A DNA stretch of 64,000 nucleotides from an uncultured Clostridia bacterium (lineage in GTDB: Bacteria > Bacillota > Clostridia > Oscillospirales > Ruminococcaceae): NCBI GenBank assembly GCA_947627045.1, contig CANQUM010000002.1, forward strand, positions 62,001-126,000. The letters are read 5' to 3'. A model generated the notes under the pieces. It had not been told where the DNA came from. It was given only the letters and a program-made list of their open reading frames with translations, and ran no database searches. Positions 48,962 to 57,131 of the stretch are shown piece after piece; the first letter of the stretch is position 1, and each line of letters opens with the position of its first letter. Both the position numbers and the translations under genes were made by a program.

Positions 48962-51919
48962 CTATTCATCATAGTCGTACATACTAAGGTCTTCAAGCTT
49001 ACGAGTGATCTCGGCATTGATATCCTTGTTGTACCACATTAACGTATCTCTTGGATTAGATGCGTTGTTTACAGTTTCTCTGAATGCGTTCATTACGTTT
49101 CTTGTAACTGCATATGAAGCCGGTATAACCGGGATTTCAACCTGCTCTGCAAACTGAGATTTAATTTTTGAAACCTCTGTAGTAGACCATGACTCACCGT
49201 CTAAAGCCTCTAGGTTTGCAGTATCAAATCTACCCATTGTACCCATAATAGCTTCAATATCATTTGCATATTCAACCTGCGATTCAGTAGAAGTAAACCA
49301 CTTTAAGAAATTCCATGCAGCCTCTTGGTTCTTACACTTCTTGAAAATAACTCCGCAGGTTCCCGAAGAGTTTGAAGCGTGGCTTATCGAGCCGTCTTCC
49401 TGAACTGTTCCAGGTATCTGTTTAAAGTTCCAGCAACCTTTGATTTCAGGAGCCGCAACAGCCAACTGATTGTAGAAGTTGTATTCCTTAATCAAAATCG
49501 GCATATCTCCCGTTCTAAATCTCGAGAATGCGTCATAAGTCTGGTCAAAGCTGTATGTAGTATAGAACTTCGTCCACTTTTCAAATGCAGAAACTGCTTC
49601 CTGAGTATCGAACGTAGTCTTTGTCTCGTCCTCAGTGTAGTAGTTCAAGCCCTGCTGTAAAATCAGCGATGCGAATGTGCTTCCACACTCGGTAGTTGTA
49701 GAAACTGTAGTAATTCCATTACCTAAGTTCTGTGCGATCGGAAGTATCAATCCTACCTCCATATAGTTTCTCTGCAGCTGCGGAAGTATTGAGATCAACT
49801 GATCCCAAGTCTGCAAATCACGTTCAGGGTTAATGCCCTGCTCAGCCAAAATGTCTGTACGATAGAACATCATAGGAACAAGCTGGCTTATAGGAAGTCC
49901 ATAAGTTCCTTTATTATATTTATATAATGTAGATGCGTCAGGTTGGAAACGCGTCATAACCTCATCATAATCATCAAACTTAGTTAAGTCGGTCAAAACT
50001 CCTCTTGCAGCAAGCTGTATCGGGAAGTCTCCGCCGAGGAACAATACCGCATCAGGACCTTTTCCTGCAAGTGTTGCTTCAACGACTCCTCCTTGTACAA
50101 GGTTTATCGAAACCTTTGTATCAGATTTAGGGTTAAAATCGCTGTCAACCATCTGGTTTACGACCTGTGCCTGATCACGTCCAAGCGAAACCCATACGGT
50201 AATGCTGTCCTCACTCTCTTTAGAAAGCGAGTTATAGTCTGAGAAGAACGAACCTACAAATGAGTCAAATCCGAACTTGAGTCCTCCGAAGAAAGTCTTA
50301 TCTGCTGAAGTGAAATCCTTTCCTGCGGGAGCAAACTCAATCATATCGACTTCAAGCGGCTGACCTCTGTATTCTCTTACCCACGAAGAAACAGATGTGA
50401 TATTATCCTTTATCTGTGAAAGAAGCGACGGAATATCATCAGGTCTTTCTATACACTGGTCAAGAACCAACGCCATTTTTTCAAGTGTAACAGCTTCTGT
50501 TCCTGCAGTACCTGTCAGCCCTTCGATATATGCCTTTGTATCTCTTAGCGTCTTAGCAAGCTTTTTGAAATCAGGAACGATAGACGGAATAGCAACATCG
50601 ATCATATAGTTGTTATACTCGTCAGGATCAGGTCCTGTTATCTGTCTTATTCTTCGGTAATAGCTTGTCGTTTCATAAACTACATCGTCAAGCTCTGACA
50701 TAACCTCGCCTATCTCACCTGGAACAGCTTCCATTGTAAACTCGTGCTCTCCGGCTTCTAGGTAGTAGTAAATAATGTTTCCGTCAGCGTCTTTCGGAGT
50801 TGTTACGACCCATTCGGTATTGTAATAGAACTTAACCTGATCAGATTCAGCATTAGGAACAACCCCGTCTATGAGAATTCTTCTGTTTGAATAGAATCCT
50901 CTCATCTGATTTTGTCTGCCTCTTATTCCGATTTTATAATAACCTGAGGTTTTAACATTTACCTTCCAGGTAATTGCCTGCGTAGCTTGTGTCCAGTTTG
51001 CAGAGCCGATAGTATTATACTTTGTTTTGTTCGGGTCTGAAGGAGATGTCAGATAAGAATCCTTATCACTGGTAGGATATAAAACTCTGTCTGTTTTATA
51101 TGCTGCCCCTTCACCCTCAATCTTAATAATATCGGCGTCTTTATTTTGTGAAAGCTCTGATTCCGACGGTGCCTGATAAGCGTCGGGTTCTGCCTGCTGA
51201 TACAGCTTAATACTCTCAATTGCAAACATAGCTTTTGTTGATTCTAATGTAATAGTGTGCTTACCCTGTTCAAGATAGAACCAAAGCGGATCATCATAAA
51301 GTCCGTCTATATCTGCAAAGTATTTTTCCTGCCAGCATACCTGCTCAACCTGTCCCGGTCTTATATCATTGCCGTGATAGTCCTGCTGGATCTCATTTTT
51401 ATTTACCCATCTTTTATCAAGAGTAATTCTAGATGCAGTGTCATAAGGAGTTTTACCGTCGATTTTAAAATCAAACTCAACTCCCGTTGCTCCTCCTGCA
51501 AGAATTTCATAAACTATCTTTATGTTATAAATACCGGTTTTGGAAACTTTAATGGGAAAAGAAACCTTTCCCTCCTGATTAGCCCATTCAAGAGCATTTC
51601 TTCCGTCAACAGTTTTTTGAGAAATCTTTGCTCCGTTTCCGGCTTCAAATTTTGTTTGGTTTCCCCCGTAGATGTACCCATCATTATCTGAAACAGCAGG
51701 TCTTTCTGCTTCAGCATATTGTTCACGGTACTCAGTGTAAGAAATAGTATCGCCTGAAGATGTTGACGCAAGTTCAATATCTTCATTAGAAGTTGTCTGC
51801 GCACTTGTATCGGCATTAGAATTTGCAGCGTCATCCGCCATTGCAGTTGGAACGAATGCCGCCGTCATAGATAGCGCCAATACAAAAGAAAGCGTGCGCT
51901 TGAACAATTTGTTCTTCAC
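48962..51919 (-). CDS. Extracellular solute-binding protein with N-terminal carbohydrate-binding-like modules
   Basis: 985-residue exported protein. A signal peptide ends near AMA-DD; there is no lipobox cysteine. Residues about 75-245 and 265-435 are two beta-sandwich segments of CBM6/35 style (GIYNIKIVYEILAGGATGVEFDFKIDGK and GYYKIGIRGRQ, each ending in a YLExGxHxxTxE strand). A helical spacer follows (440-545), and then a family 1 solute-binding domain (about 560-960) with VEATLAGKGPDAVLFLGGDFPIQLAARGVLTDL, NYMEVGLILPIAQNL and a C-terminal half with MPILIKEYNFYNQLA. It would capture a sugar for the two permease pairs. Being without a lipid anchor in a Gram-positive cell is unusual. Start is GTG at 51919 after AAAGGTGG. 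Confidence 0.85.
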   Translation of the reverse strand: MKNKLFKRTLSFVLALSMTAAFVPTAMADDAANSNADTSAQTTSNEDIELASTSSGDTISYTEYREQYAEAERPAVSDNDGYIYGGNQTKFEAGNGAKISQKTVDGRNALEWANQEGKVSFPIKVSKTGIYNIKIVYEILAGGATGVEFDFKIDGKTPYDTASRITLDKRWVNKNEIQQDYHGNDIRPGQVEQVCWQEKYFADIDGLYDDPLWFYLEQGKHTITLESTKAMFAIESIKLYQQAEPDAYQAPSESELSQNKDADIIKIEGEGAAYKTDRVLYPTSDKDSYLTSPSDPNKTKYNTIGSANWTQATQAITWKVNVKTSGYYKIGIRGRQNQMRGFYSNRRILIDGVVPNAESDQVKFYYNTEWVVTTPKDADGNIIYYYLEAGEHEFTMEAVPGEIGEVMSELDDVVYETTSYYRRIRQITGPDPDEYNNYMIDVAIPSIVPDFKKLAKTLRDTKAYIEGLTGTAGTEAVTLEKMALVLDQCIERPDDIPSLLSQIKDNITSVSSWVREYRGQPLEVDMIEFAPAGKDFTSADKTFFGGLKFGFDSFVGSFFSDYNSLSKESEDSITVWVSLGRDQAQVVNQMVDSDFNPKSDTKVSINLVQGGVVEATLAGKGPDAVLFLGGDFPIQLAARGVLTDLTKFDDYDEVMTRFQPDASTLYKYNKGTYGLPISQLVPMMFYRTDILAEQGINPERDLQTWDQLISILPQLQRNYMEVGLILPIAQNLGNGITTVSTTTECGSTFASLILQQGLNYYTEDETKTTFDTQEAVSAFEKWTKFYTTYSFDQTYDAFSRFRTGDMPILIKEYNFYNQLAVAAPEIKGCWNFKQIPGTVQEDGSISHASNSSGTCGVIFKKCKNQEAAWNFLKWFTSTESQVEYANDIEAIMGTMGRFDTANLEALDGESWSTTEVSKIKSQFAEQVEIPVIPASYAVTRNVMNAFRETVNNASNPRDTLMWYNKDINAEITRKLEDLSMYDYDE

Positions 51920-52021
51920 TATAAATCCACCTTTCTAAAATAAATTCTGCTTTTGGTTTAAGTCAAGCTACGACTTAATAAAAAACCTCTGATATATTCA
52001 CCATAGGATTAATAAAGAAAG

Positions 52022-53077
52022 TTAACTGCCCGATTTGAAAATTTCAATTTTACCGGTTTTCTCATCAAGCTCTGCCTTGACCTTATCTCCGCCCTTTATA
52101 CCAAGTGCTTTGATATAGTCTTTTGGAATCTGAAGCCTTCCGCTTCTGTCAAGAACGATAAGCTCTTCATGCGAATCTTCAGAATCCTCATCAGCATTGA
52201 CAATATCGCCAAGCTCACCGAGCTCTTCCGCCATAGACCTTTTCCGTATAATTTCAGAACTGGTCCTGCCGTCTCTTATAGCAACCACACGGTCTATATG
52301 TTTAGCCAATTTTAAATCGTGGGTAACTATAACTATTGTAATGCCTTCTGTTTTATTTAGATTTTTAAAGATATTCAAAATCATTTCCGACGTCTTTGTA
52401 TCAACCGCACCCGTAGGCTCATCGGCAAGAATCAGCTTAGGGTTATTAGCAAGAGCTATCGCAATTGCAACTCTCTGCTGTTCTCCTCCCGAAAGCTGAT
52501 CCAGCTTTGAATTTACCCTGTGCGAAAGACCGACCTTATCTAAAAGCTCTAAAGCTCTTTCCCGTCTCTTTTTAGAGCCTTTCAAAAGCATCGGCATCTC
52601 AACATTCTGAAGTGCAGTCAAATACGGAATAAGATTTCTCGCATTATTCTGCCAGACAAAACCCACAGTATTTCGCTTGTAGTCCATATAGTCCTTGTCA
52701 GAAAACTTGAGAAGGTTCTTTCCGTCAACTATCAGCTTTCCCGCAGACGGCTTATCAAGTCCGCCCAGCATATTCAAAAGCGTCGACTTTCCGCTTCCCG
52801 AATTTCCGACAATTCCTACAAGCTCGCCTTTTTCAACGTCCAGATCCAGCCCCTGCAGGGCAACTACCTCAACTTCCGACGTCTTATAAATTTTAACTAG
52901 ATTTTCACATCTTATCATATATTTATCATTTTCAGATGGTACTGTTTCATCATCGGACAAATTATTCTCCGACAGATCAACATAATTTTCGACTTCTGTT
53001 TGATTATCAAAATTCCTGTCAGAATTACCATTGTCGACAGTACCGTTCAAAGTGAAATCATCAGCCAACAATCTCAC
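52022..53077 (-). CDS. ABC ATPase (LolD/MacB type) fused to an AbrB-like domain
   Basis: 351-residue protein. The first 45 residues are Asn/Asp/Ser rich and disordered. The ABC ATPase domain follows with GIVGNSGSGKSTLLNMLG (Walker A), LSGGEQQRVAIAIAL (signature), and LILADEPTGAVDTKT (Walker B). The C-terminal 47 residues (LIVLDRSGRLQIPKDYIKALGIKGGDKVKAEL) form a SpoVT/AbrB-like swapped-hairpin, normally a DNA-binding or dimerisation domain. Fusion of such a domain to an ABC ATPase is not usual. It overlaps the preceding ATPase gene by 17 bp. MalK/MsmX-type ATPases with a TOBE domain would be expected for sugar uptake, so its pairing with the permeases is an inference. Confidence 0.82.
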   Translation of the reverse strand: MRLLADDFTLNGTVDNGNSDRNFDNQTEVENYVDLSENNLSDDETVPSENDKYMIRCENLVKIYKTSEVEVVALQGLDLDVEKGELVGIVGNSGSGKSTLLNMLGGLDKPSAGKLIVDGKNLLKFSDKDYMDYKRNTVGFVWQNNARNLIPYLTALQNVEMPMLLKGSKKRRERALELLDKVGLSHRVNSKLDQLSGGEQQRVAIAIALANNPKLILADEPTGAVDTKTSEMILNIFKNLNKTEGITIVIVTHDLKLAKHIDRVVAIRDGRTSSEIIRKRSMAEELGELGDIVNADEDSEDSHEELIVLDRSGRLQIPKDYIKALGIKGGDKVKAELDEKTGKIEIFKSGS

Positions 53078-53738
53078 CGTCCTCTAATGTATAAACCCTG
53101 TCCGCAACCTCCATCATACTCGGATCGTGAGTGGTCATAACAATTGTCATACCCTCTTTTTCAACAAGTTCTTTAAACAGTTTTACTATATGTAAAGAGG
53201 TAGTTGAATCAAGTTCGGCAGTTGGCTCATCAGCAAAAACTATTTTAGGCTTATGAGCAATTGCCCTTGCAATAGCCGTTCTCTGCTGCTCTCCTCCCGA
53301 CATTTCCCCCGGGCGGTGGAACATGCGCTTTTCGAGATTAACATTTTTCATAACCTCACGGGTACGCTTATCACGTTCAGAATAAGGAACATCTGCAAGC
53401 CTAAGCCCAAACTCAACATTTTCATACGCAGTCATACTCGACATAAGAGCAATCGACTGGAAAACAAACGCCATATCATATCGCCTTAATTCATCCCGTT
53501 TCTTTTCAGAAAGCTCTGTAATATCCTTGCCGTCAAACCAAACCTCGCCGCTCGACGGCTTGTCAAGTGCGCCCAGAATGTTAATAAGAGTTGTCTTTCC
53601 GCTGCCGGAAGGTCCTCTCAAAACTGTAAGTTTGCCTTCCTCAATATCAATACTGATATTCTTCAAAGCATTTACAACAATATTATTTCCTGTCTTGAAG
53701 TCCCGACAAACGTCTTTTGTAGAAAGAATAGTGCCCAT
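53061..53738 (-). CDS. ABC ATPase (LolD/MacB type), first gene of the operon
   Basis: 225-residue ABC ATPase of the LolD/FtsE/MacB group: Walker A LRGPSGSGKTTLINILG, Q-loop FVFQSIALM, signature MSGGEQQRTAIARAI, Walker B IVFADEPTAELDSTT and the switch His in VMTTHDPSM. It lacks the C-terminal TOBE extension of MalK-like importers. It is translated from ATG at 53738 (GGTGAAAAACT ribosome site) and overlaps the fused ATPase gene, so the two probably form a heterodimer. The promoter is at 53918-53946 with an inverted repeat in the leader. Confidence 0.85.
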   Translation of the reverse strand: MGTILSTKDVCRDFKTGNNIVVNALKNISIDIEEGKLTVLRGPSGSGKTTLINILGALDKPSSGEVWFDGKDITELSEKKRDELRRYDMAFVFQSIALMSSMTAYENVEFGLRLADVPYSERDKRTREVMKNVNLEKRMFHRPGEMSGGEQQRTAIARAIAHKPKIVFADEPTAELDSTTSLHIVKLFKELVEKEGMTIVMTTHDPSMMEVADRVYTLEDGEIVG

Positions 53739-53851
53739 AGTTTTTCACCGGCATACTTAAAATTAATCATGATTTTGTGCATTTTGCACATATTGTATAT
53801 TTTGAACAAAATACGCACCGCATTTAGAGAAAATCGCCGCAAAGATGATGT

Positions 53852-53887
53852 AAAATCGCAATTTCATAAGTATGTTATTGTGATTTT
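53852..53887 (-). promoter_or_regulatory. Inverted repeat in the leader of the ABC operon
   Basis: AAAATCGCAAT and ATTGTGATTTT (one mismatch) face each other over 14 bp, about 30 bp downstream of the -10 box. This position fits an operator that blocks transcription, or an RNA hairpin in the leader. The rest of the gap from 53739 to 53851 shows no gene. Confidence 0.5.
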
Positions 53888-53917
53888 GCTCAAAATAGAT
53901 ATAATTTTCTAGTTATA

Positions 53918-53946
53918 ATTATAGCAATATTACTACTGTTTGTCAA
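53918..53946 (-). promoter_or_regulatory. Promoter of the carbohydrate ABC operon
   Basis: Minus-strand TTGACA (complement of 53941-53946), 17 bp, TATAAT (complement of 53918-53923). No terminator is visible between here and 40310, so ten genes (13.4 kb) are probably one transcript. The 53947-54206 stretch is AT-rich and I see nothing in it. Confidence 0.85.
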
Positions 53947-54206
53947 GGTTTTTGCTTGTTTTAATAATATTCTTTTTTTGTGCAATTTAACATAAACTGT
54001 TTACTTTATACAAATATATAATTATTTCTTTGTGTAAAATGCACTTAAATTAATAAATATTTTATAAATTTATCGGTTCTGTTTTTAAAAATCAATCTTA
54101 TTCACAATTTATTAAGTGTTTTAAATTATAAAACTGACAATAATTCATATAAGTTAATGAATTTATTGACAAAGTATTATATATCCAATTTATCTGCTTA
54201 AAAAAA

Positions 54207-54238
54207 TAAGAGCAATCTGAAATTCAGACTGCTCTTTT
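54207..54238 (-). terminator. Terminator after thrS
   Basis: AAGAGCA-TCTGAA and TTCAGA-TGCTCTT form the stem, T run on the minus strand. Confidence 0.85.
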
Positions 54239-54251
54239 AATTTACATAAAA

Positions 54252-56162
54252 TTATCTTACTTTTGATTCTATTTCCATTATCAATTTAGAAACAAGCTCA
54301 TCTACAGACATTTTTCCTATGTCTCCGTCTTTTCTCGACCGAACAGACACAGTACCGTCCTCCATCTCCTTGTCTCCGACAACAAGCATATATGGTATTT
54401 TTTCAAGCTGAGCCTGACGGATCTTATATCCCATCTTCTCACTTCTGTCGTCTATTGAAGCCCTGATGTGAGCGTTTTGGAGCCTTGACAATAAATTCTC
54501 GGCATAATCAAGCTGCTTATCTGACACAGGAATGATTTTAACCTGTTCAGGCGCAAGCCAAATCGGAAATGCTCCGGCAAAGTGTTCAATCAAAATTCCT
54601 ATAAATCTTTCTATACTTCCGAACACAACTCGATGTATCATTACCGGACGGTGCTTTTCTCCGTCTGCGCCCATATACTCAAGCTCAAATCTCTCAGGAA
54701 GCTGGAAGTCAAGCTGGATAGTTCCGCACTGCCATGTTCTTCCCAGCGAATCCTCCAAGTGGAAGTCTATCTTAGGTCCGTAGAACGCTCCGTCTCCCTC
54801 ATTTATAACAAAATCAAGACCTATTTCCTCAAGTGCGTCCTTCAGTGAATCGGTAGCTACCTCCCAATCCTCATCGCTTCCCATACTGTCCTCAGGGCGG
54901 GTAGAAAGCTCAACGTGATACTTAAACCCGAACAGACTGTAAACCTCGTCGATAAGTGCAACTACGCCCTTTATCTCGTCCTTTATCTGTTCCTTTGTCA
55001 TAAAAATATGAGCGTCGTCCTGAGTAAAGCATCGCACCCTCATAAGCCCATGCAATGCTCCCGAAAGTTCATGACGGTGAACAAGACCAAGCTCACCAAG
55101 CCTTAAAGGCAGATCACGATACGAGTGAAGTTGAGTTTTATAAACCAGAAGTCCGCCCGGACAGTTCATAGGTTTTATCGCAAAATCAGTCTCGTCTATC
55201 ACGGTAGTGTACATATTATCCTTATAGTGATCCCAATGTCCTGAACGCTCCCACAAAGCTCTGTTCATCATCATCGGAGTAGAAATTTCCTGATACCCTG
55301 CTCTTGTGTGAACCTCTCTCCAGTAATCAATAAGCGTGTTCTTTAAAATCATTCCCTTTGGCAGGAAAAACGGAAATCCCGGGCCTTCGTCCATAAGAGC
55401 GAAAAGACCAAGTTCTTTTCCCAGCTTTCTATGATCTCTCTTTTTAGCTTCCTCTAGACGGTCTAGATATTCCTGAAGCTCGCTTGCCTTTGGAAATGCC
55501 GTTGCATAAATTCTTGAAAGCATCTTGTTCTTTTCGCTGCCCCGCCAATAAGCGCCTGTACAAGAGGTCAGTTTAAACGCCTTGACAGGTGCTGTCGTCA
55601 TAAGGTGAGGGCCAGCACAAAGGTCAGTGAACTCTCCCTGCTTATAAAAAGAAATCGGCTCGCCCTTGTCTGAATGTTCCCGACATAATTCTACTTTATA
55701 TATTTCGCCCTTGTCTTCAAGATACTTTATTGCCTCATCAGGGGGAAGCTCAAACTGCTCAAGCTCCAGACCCTCCTTAACGATTTTTTTCATTTCTGTC
55801 TCGATTTTTTCAAGTTCCTCAGTTGTAAAAGGCGTTTCCCTGTCAAAATCATAATAGAAACCATTGTCGATTGCCGGCCCTATTGCAAGAAGAGTTTCCG
55901 GGTAAAGACGTTTAACAGCCTGTGCAAGAATATGAGACGCCGTATGCCAGAAGGTTTTCTTACCGTCTATGTCATCAAAGGTCAGCACCTCAAATTCACA
56001 GTCATCATTAATAATAGTTCTGATGTCCTTGACTTCACCGTTAATTTTGACTGAGCAAGCTGCCTTATAAAGACCCATTCCTATGCCCTTTATGATCTCG
56101 GCAGCTGAAATACCGCTTTCAACTTCTTTAACGCTTCCGTCCTTTAATGTTAACTTAATCAT
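54252..56162 (-). CDS. thrS: Threonyl-tRNA synthetase
   Basis: 636-residue class II synthetase charging tRNA-Thr. N-terminal TGS domain (MIKLTLKDGSVKEVESGISAAEI), editing domain with HTASHILAQAVKRLYP and the second histidine/cysteine part LCAGPHL, catalytic core with PMNCPGG, HRHELSGALHGLMRVRCFTQDDAHIF and GSIERFIGILIEHFAGAFPIWLAPEQV, and the anticodon-binding C-terminus. The ATG at 56162 is 9 bases after GGAGG; the ATG at 56171 lies within that ribosome site. The gene is controlled by a Thr-specific T-box through the small upstream gene (56196-56525). Confidence 0.95.
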   Translation of the reverse strand: MIKLTLKDGSVKEVESGISAAEIIKGIGMGLYKAACSVKINGEVKDIRTIINDDCEFEVLTFDDIDGKKTFWHTASHILAQAVKRLYPETLLAIGPAIDNGFYYDFDRETPFTTEELEKIETEMKKIVKEGLELEQFELPPDEAIKYLEDKGEIYKVELCREHSDKGEPISFYKQGEFTDLCAGPHLMTTAPVKAFKLTSCTGAYWRGSEKNKMLSRIYATAFPKASELQEYLDRLEEAKKRDHRKLGKELGLFALMDEGPGFPFFLPKGMILKNTLIDYWREVHTRAGYQEISTPMMMNRALWERSGHWDHYKDNMYTTVIDETDFAIKPMNCPGGLLVYKTQLHSYRDLPLRLGELGLVHRHELSGALHGLMRVRCFTQDDAHIFMTKEQIKDEIKGVVALIDEVYSLFGFKYHVELSTRPEDSMGSDEDWEVATDSLKDALEEIGLDFVINEGDGAFYGPKIDFHLEDSLGRTWQCGTIQLDFQLPERFELEYMGADGEKHRPVMIHRVVFGSIERFIGILIEHFAGAFPIWLAPEQVKIIPVSDKQLDYAENLLSRLQNAHIRASIDDRSEKMGYKIRQAQLEKIPYMLVVGDKEMEDGTVSVRSRKDGDIGKMSVDELVSKLIMEIESKVR

Positions 56163-56195
56163 ATTTTTCATCCTCCATTTTAATATAAATAAATT

Positions 56196-56525
56196 TTATC
56201 GCTTACTGAAAATAGGATAATAGTAATAATCCAAAAAGACAAGAACTCCCACAACTAAAAGAGCTATACTGAAAATTGCGCTTACTATATTGAAAACTAA
56301 TCTTGTTCGCTTTGAGAGAATGCTCTCGCCTTCTTTATTTACGCTTAATTCATTAAACGCTGTATTAGACCAATAAACAAAAACAAAAAGCATTATCGAC
56401 AAAAGAAGTGCAACATACATAATCATTTTGTGATTCACCGCAAGCAAAAACATTACCATAATTGCAATCTCAGCAGCAATCGACGCAAAGAAAGTTATAA
56501 ACGCACCTTTTTTCTTTAAGTTCAT
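56196..56525 (-). CDS. Small membrane protein in the Thr T-box operon
   Basis: 109-residue protein with three hydrophobic segments (about 8-28, 32-50 and 75-98) and a short cytoplasmic loop (NELSVNKEGESILSKRT). I do not recognise a family. It lies directly behind the T-box leader terminator and 33 bp before thrS, so it is expressed with the synthetase when uncharged tRNA-Thr accumulates. A role in threonine transport would be tempting, but it is too small and lacks any transporter motif. Confidence 0.65.
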   Translation of the reverse strand: MNLKKKGAFITFFASIAAEIAIMVMFLLAVNHKMIMYVALLLSIMLFVFVYWSNTAFNELSVNKEGESILSKRTRLVFNIVSAIFSIALLVVGVLVFLDYYYYPIFSKR

Positions 56526-56547
56526 AAAGCGTCCTCCTTAACAGAAA

Positions 56548-56760
56548 AACAAAAGTCCCAAGGATAATACCTTGGGACGATAAATCGTGGTTCCACCCAA
56601 TTTCTTGCAGCCTAAGCCGCAACTCATTAATGCCTTTAACGCAGACTTACGTCGCTTATTAAACGAAGCTCAAAGGCGGTATCTGAAAATCACATATTTA
56701 TTTCGTTTTCAGCCTTGACGAAATTCTCTTTAAAATACGATATTGAAATTCAGCTTCCTT
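56548..56760 (-). promoter_or_regulatory. Thr T-box leader
   Basis: Minus strand, in order: stem I closed by GAAGCT and AGCTTC; specifier region CAGATACCGCC at its 3' side, where ACC is a threonine codon; the conserved T-box sequence GGGTGGAACCACG; and a terminator with arms GTCCCAAGG and CCTTGGGAC followed by TTTTGTTTTT. Uncharged tRNA-Thr should favour the antiterminator and turn on thrS. Confidence 0.93.
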
Positions 56761-56789
56761 ATCATAGCATTTAATATTAACACATCTAT

Positions 56790-56818
56790 AGTTTAACACT
56801 AATAGACCTAAAAGTCAA
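56790..56818 (-). promoter_or_regulatory. Promoter of the T-box operon
   Basis: Minus-strand TTGACT (complement of 56813-56818), 17 bp, TAAACT (complement of 56790-56795); start about 25 bp before stem I. Confidence 0.55.
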
Positions 56819-56906
56819 CACATTTATATTTAATAAATATACTAGACTTTTACATAATTCATCATAAATTATTTTAAACACATAATAAATATTTGTCCTT
56901 TTAGTC

Positions 56907-56935
56907 TTGACAGAATACACAAAATATTGTATAAT
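56907..56935 (+). promoter_or_regulatory. Promoter of rny
   Basis: TTGACA 56907-56912, 17 bp, TATAAT 56930-56935, leaving a leader of about 190 nt. Confidence 0.85.
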
Positions 56936-57089
56936 TAGCGTGTATATTATTGTATTTATACAACAAGGGCTGATTTCAACTGAAATAATCCTTATTGACG
57001 TATAGATATTATTACTTTATTACACTTTACTTTTGAAGGTAAATGTTACTATAAAATTTATTTAAAATTTAATAAGCGAATAGGGCATG

Positions 57090-57122
57090 CCTTCCTAAGT
57101 AATATTACTTATAGAAGGAGGA
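57090..57122 (+). promoter_or_regulatory. Hairpin overlapping the rny ribosome site
   Basis: CCTTC pairs with GAAGG and AAGTAA with TTACTT, so part of the AAGGAGG ribosome site is in a stem just before the start codon. Confidence 0.5.
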
Positions 57123-57131
57123 AGCTGTTAA

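Noticed and set aside
53947-54206. Possible small gene in the gap between the ABC operon promoter and the thrS terminator
   Set aside because: Very AT-rich, no ribosome site with a reasonable frame, no promoter or hairpin other than those listed.
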